A DNA stretch of 64,000 bases, taken from assembly GCA_004010535.1 (NCBI GenBank), contig RQYE01000002.1:227854-291853 (forward strand), in the 5' to 3' direction. Source of the DNA: Coriobacteriales bacterium OH1046 (GTDB lineage Bacteria; Actinomycetota; Coriobacteriia; Coriobacteriales; Atopobiaceae). The translations under genes were made by a program, and so were the position numbers. Below the pieces are notes generated by a model. It had not been told where the DNA came from and did not search any database. It was given only the letters and a program-made list of their open reading frames with translations. Shown here piece after piece: positions 60,987-64,000 of the stretch. The stretch's first letter is position 1. Each line of letters begins with the position of its first letter.

Positions 60987-62537
60987 GTGCCTGCGGGCTT
61001 CTCCACAGATACCGATTCCGACGCAGCGGAGATCGGGGGATTCCCCGTCTCCGCGCGCGGCTCGTACAACACTATCAAACCCGCTCCCAAATCCACGTGG
61101 CGCTATTCCACGCGCCTGACCCTGTCGTTCGCCATGGCGGCGGTCATGACGGCGGCGATTCTCGTCATGATGCTCTCCTTCGTGTGGGATGACCAGTTCC
61201 AAACCTACACGCGCGAGAATATGCAGCGCATAGCCGAGTCGACGGCGGATGCCGTGTCGCGCCGCTACGTCGAGGCTGAGGCGTGGACGCCCGAGGTCAT
61301 CTCGGCAGCCTCCGCCGCATCGTCCATCTCGGACGATATCGGCGTCCAGCTCATCGATGCCAGCGGAAAGATCCTCTACGACGATACCTGGGCCATCACG
61401 AACCGCATCACGGGCCTTGGCCGGGGCGAGGACCATCATCAGCCCAACTCCGAGGTCTCGCTCATGCCCACGAGCTCGGATGCGATCGTCTCCGCAGATG
61501 TGCTCGACGCTAACGGCGAGGTCGTAGGGGCGGTCCGCCTCTGGGCTTTCGGCTCCGAGACGCTTCTCACCAAGAGCGATGCGGCATTCCGTGCCAACTC
61601 CTATCGTGCCATCCTCTGGGCGGCGGTCGTGGCCATCGCGCTCGCCTGCCTTATCGGCTGGATCGTCTCGCGTGCCCTCACCAAGCCCCTCAAGCGCATC
61701 ACCTCCACGGCAGCCCAGATCCGCAACGGTGACCTCACCGCGCGCACCGGCCTGTCCGGCGACGATGAGATCGGCCGTCTCGGCGAGACCTTCGACGAGA
61801 TGGCGACCTCGCTCGAGCGCGATATCAAGCTGGAGCACCGCCTCACCTCCGATGTCGCCCACGAGCTGCGTACCCCGCTCATGGCCATGCAGGCAACGGT
61901 CGAGGCCATGCAGGATGGCGTCCTCCCCGCCGATGATGAGCATTTCGAGACCGTTGCCACGGAGGTCAGGCGCCTTTCCAAGCTGGTCGACGCCATGCTG
62001 CACCTCTCGCGCATCGAGAACGGCACCAACGAGCTCGAGACCGAGCGGACCGACTTGATCTACATGGTATCCAGCCTCGTATCGACGCAGCATCAGCTCT
62101 TCCACGCGAAGGGCCTGCACTTGCGCTTCTCCGATGAGACGCGCGATGGCGAGCTCTATGCCGATGTCAACCCCGACATGATCAGCGAGGCCGTCGTCAA
62201 CCTGCTCTCCAACGCCATGCGCTACACCAAGGAGGATGGCTGGGTCGTGGTGACGGTCTCCTCAGAGCGCCAGGAGGCGCTCATCTCGGTCAAGGATACC
62301 GGTATCGGCATCGCGAGCGAGGACATCCCGCGCACCTTCTCGCGTTTCTGGCGCTCGGATGCCAGCCGAGAGCTTGAATCGGGCGGTCTGGGCGTGGGCC
62401 TCTCGCTCACCAAGGAGATCATCGAGCGTCACAACGGCACCATCGCCGTGGAGTCCGAGCTCGGCAAGGGCACCACGTTCACGTTGCGCATCCCCCTCAA
62501 CCGCAGGCGCAGGCAAAGCCGCGAGCGCGAGAAGTAG
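60987..62537 (+). CDS. Sensor histidine kinase
   Basis: 516 residues from a GTG. N-terminal cytoplasmic tail, helix 1 (about 42-67), extracytoplasmic sensor region (68-206), helix 2 (207-227), HAMP (228-280), HisKA with phospho-acceptor H292 in TSDVAHELRTPLMAMQ, then HATPase_c with N, G1 (DTGIGIASEDIP) and G2 (GGLGVGLSLTKEI) boxes. Partner of the regulator upstream. The signal is unknown. Confidence 0.94.
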   Translation: MPAGFSTDTDSDAAEIGGFPVSARGSYNTIKPAPKSTWRYSTRLTLSFAMAAVMTAAILVMMLSFVWDDQFQTYTRENMQRIAESTADAVSRRYVEAEAWTPEVISAASAASSISDDIGVQLIDASGKILYDDTWAITNRITGLGRGEDHHQPNSEVSLMPTSSDAIVSADVLDANGEVVGAVRLWAFGSETLLTKSDAAFRANSYRAILWAAVVAIALACLIGWIVSRALTKPLKRITSTAAQIRNGDLTARTGLSGDDEIGRLGETFDEMATSLERDIKLEHRLTSDVAHELRTPLMAMQATVEAMQDGVLPADDEHFETVATEVRRLSKLVDAMLHLSRIENGTNELETERTDLIYMVSSLVSTQHQLFHAKGLHLRFSDETRDGELYADVNPDMISEAVVNLLSNAMRYTKEDGWVVVTVSSERQEALISVKDTGIGIASEDIPRTFSRFWRSDASRELESGGLGVGLSLTKEIIERHNGTIAVESELGKGTTFTLRIPLNRRRRQSREREK

Positions 62538-62555
62538 GCCCCCCTGCCGTTCGAA

Positions 62556-62723
62556 CGCGGTATCCGCGATCACCGCAACCCTGAAGGTTCCGGATCCTGC
62601 GGTATTCGCGAATACCGCAATCCCGATCCCTGCCGACGGGAGTCGCCACGCCTCCTACCTGCGCCTCTACGAACACCGCAATTTTCCTTGCCGCCGGAAA
62701 CTGCGGTGTTCGCGATCACCGCA
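62556..62723. repeat. Family-2 palindrome array, copy 2
   Basis: Four 21-22-bp palindromes at 62556-62577, 62598-62619, 62660-62680 and 62702-62723, spaced 42, 62 and 42 bp. The one at 62598 is a perfect palindrome of TGCGGTATTCG and its complement. The array fills the 199-bp gap between the kinase gene and the nuclease-like gene and abuts the 3' end of the latter. Confidence 0.8.
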
Positions 62724-62736
62724 GTTTCAAAAAGTG

Positions 62737-63645
62737 CTACAGGATGCGCGGGACCCCGTACTCGTCGAGCATCCGCGCAAGGATGTCCATCTGTCTCCTA
62801 TCCTCGATCTGCTCGTTGGTGACGAGCTCTATGTGGATCCCCTTCTTATGCAACACAAGGGCGCGCCGCTCATCTTCTCCGATCTTCTTGGCCTCGCTGT
62901 GCTCGGCGTAGCTGTTGTACTCGAAGCCAATCTTCCAATCCGGCCAATATACGTCGATCTTCACATTGAGTGAGCCTTCAATGGCCCGCTCATCTTTGTC
63001 GAGGGGTATCTTGTAGTTCATCATGGGTGGAACGAAGCCATAGCCGTCCATGCGGGCTGGCAGGTAGAAGGGAAGCGCTAGATTCGTTTCCTGTGGTGAT
63101 GCCGATCCGCCATGGATCCAGGGAAGCGCGGTTGCAGCCTTACGCGAGCCGCGCAGGTGCTTGGCTTGGACCACGAAGCCATCGAGCTCTTCAGGTGTTG
63201 TCAGGGGGCGCCGCTTCACCGTACCGCTCTTTGCGCTGGATTCTAGAGAATACGTGCCGCATATGAAGCAGCCGAGCTTGATGCAGCGGTCGAGTGGGGC
63301 GTTACGGCAAATTTGCACAAAAGCTAGCGGTGCAGAACAGATCAGCACTCCTGTGCCGGCATCAAGCAGGGAGCCTTCCGGTAATATACCGCCGACGCCG
63401 TGCAGTTTGATACCTTTGGGATTGTGGAGATGGGAGTAGGAAGGGATGAGGATGTCGAGCGGCATGCCGGGCCGTTCAAAGCGGCCGAGGTCGAACGAAG
63501 CAAGCTGGTGTTTCGTGCACGCCCAGCGCGTAAGCCCGCCTTGGTCGAATTTCTCGAGCTTTATCCTGTAGCCAGGCGGTGGAACCAATCGAGAGCATTT
63601 GTCGAGAAATGAAAGAGCGCTTTTATGGCAGACGATGGCTTGCAT
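62737..63645 (-). CDS. Orphan PD-(D/E)XK-like (DUF559/AbiEi-C-like) protein, paralogue 2
   Basis: 302 residues from the ATG at 63645, with GAAAGGAAACCGGAG upstream; the longer frame to 63687 is rejected. Same blocks as the protein at 3172-4107: SALSFLDKCSRLVP, ICSAPLAFVQICR with CFICGTYS, HLRGSRKAATALPW, SPQETNLALPFYLP and the C-terminal IDVYWP..KIGFEYNSYAEH..KIGEDERR block (D231, E242). Roughly half of the residues are shared. Function unknown; the fold suggests nucleic-acid cutting or binding. No partner gene is adjacent. Family-2 palindromes lie directly 3' of it. Confidence 0.7.
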   Translation of the reverse strand: MQAIVCHKSALSFLDKCSRLVPPPGYRIKLEKFDQGGLTRWACTKHQLASFDLGRFERPGMPLDILIPSYSHLHNPKGIKLHGVGGILPEGSLLDAGTGVLICSAPLAFVQICRNAPLDRCIKLGCFICGTYSLESSAKSGTVKRRPLTTPEELDGFVVQAKHLRGSRKAATALPWIHGGSASPQETNLALPFYLPARMDGYGFVPPMMNYKIPLDKDERAIEGSLNVKIDVYWPDWKIGFEYNSYAEHSEAKKIGEDERRALVLHKKGIHIELVTNEQIEDRRQMDILARMLDEYGVPRIL

Positions 63646-63840
63646 GCTCCGGTTTCCTTTCGCACGGTGGAGAGAAGACCATAGCAAGCGTCTTTGTCTG
63701 ATGGTTTGCCATGAGCGTGCACGTACCTGTCACGAAGCTGCGCACATGTTACGGAACCTCAGCTAGATGGTATGATCCGAGATATTTGCCGGAATTGCTT
63801 TGAATCGAACCCACCCAGACCTTCACGGAAACAACTGAGA

Positions 63841-63854
63841 TGCGGTATTCGCGA
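63841..63854 (+). repeat. Truncated family-2 palindrome at an IS junction
   Basis: TGCGGTATTCGCGA matches the first 14 bases of the perfect palindrome at 62598. The expected continuation ATACCGCA is missing, and the insertion-sequence left end starts instead. The rest of the 255-bp gap before it (63646-63840) shows no gene. Confidence 0.6.
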
Positions 63855-64000
63855 AGGGGCTTGCCTAGTTTAGGGGCGTTCTAAGGGCTAAACTAGGCAT
63901 ATGAGCAGCAGAAAGAGGCCGAAGAACAAGTACGTCACGAAATCGCACCTCTCGGAGCGCAAGTTCAGGGAGCTGCTCCGGCTGTTCTGCGCGGACGTCA
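63855..64000 (+). mobile_element. Insertion sequence, left end (IS1595-like), cut by window edge
   Basis: Starts near 63855 with AGGGGCTTGCCTAG. An 11-bp inverted repeat, GCCTAGTTTAG at 63863-63873 and CTAAACTAGGC at 63888-63898, forms a hairpin directly before the transposase ATG. The right end lies beyond the window, so target duplications cannot be checked. Confidence 0.6.
63901..64000 (+). CDS. Transposase, N-terminal fragment (IS1595/ISXO2-like)
   Basis: 33 residues visible: SSRKRPKNKYVTKSHLSERK followed by FRELLRLFCADV. The SHLSERKFRELLRLFC stretch matches the zinc-free N-terminal start of IS1595-type transposases seen in Coriobacteriia. The gene runs off the window end. The only ribosome-site-like AAGGG (63883-63887) lies in the loop of the upstream hairpin. 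Confidence 0.65.
   Translation, partial: MSSRKRPKNKYVTKSHLSERKFRELLRLFCADV

Noticed and set aside
60579..62120. Large frame antisense to the two-component genes, and similar ones over mfd, rplB and the ABC ATPase
   Set aside because: Mirror translations of genuine genes on the plus strand; biased composition and no recognisable domains.

Overview
The window looks like chromosomal sequence from a gut-type Coriobacteriia actinobacterium, most probably Collinsella or a close relative. That is an inference from GC-rich codon use, a magnesium-type Nramp transporter, an Amadori-product PTS locus, an IS1595-like transposase start and two members of a nuclease-like protein family I associate with this class. 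No rRNA is present and nothing inside the window names a species.

Layout. 1-11569: translation genes rpsG (partial), fusA, rpsJ, then rplC-rplD-rplW-rplB-rpsS-rplV-rpsC-rplP-rpmC-rpsQ-rplN-rplX. The usual string is broken twice: accessory genes (a nuclease-like orphan, two lipoproteins, an XRE regulator) separate rpsJ from rplC, and the string stops after rplX with no rplE. 12008-15903 (minus): an Nramp-related magnesium transporter, an MgtE-N/CBS protein and LemA. 16225-22718: tRNA-Ser, tadA, murE, tRNA-Val, mfd. 23136-28930: a gfr/frl-type operon (two SIS deglycases, mannose-family PTS EIIAB, EIIC and EIID, GntR regulator) predicted to import and split fructoselysine or glucoselysine. 29035-34059: a toxin-antitoxin pair, an oxidoreductase, an SOS-box-controlled ORF6N remnant fused in frame to mazG, a divIC-like gene, ppx, tRNA-Leu. 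34241-42650: rnr, a TPR protein, smpB, flavin reductase plus rubredoxin, rph, rdgB, nagB, veg, ispE. 42652-53371: a nucleoside locus (psuK-psuG on minus; deoB, deoD, BMP lipoprotein, ABC ATPase, two permeases, cdd, pdp on plus), which imports nucleosides and degrades them to base and pentose phosphate. 53660-62537: argG, argH, a YitT-like protein, purB, a Tat lipoprotein and a two-component system. 62737-64000: a second nuclease-like orphan and the left end of an insertion sequence.

The least explained feature is the intergenic repeat content. At least four palindromic families lie mostly just 3' of genes. The most striking is an 80-bp element present five times, in which GAAC and GTTC half-sites keep fixed offsets (0, +20, +41 and +35, +56, +76), that is, two-helical-turn phasing with dyad symmetry. 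A second family repeats a 22-bp palindrome at about 42, 62 and 42 bp spacing. Each nuclease-like orphan has one of these arrays directly at its 3' end, which makes an element-plus-protein system worth testing.
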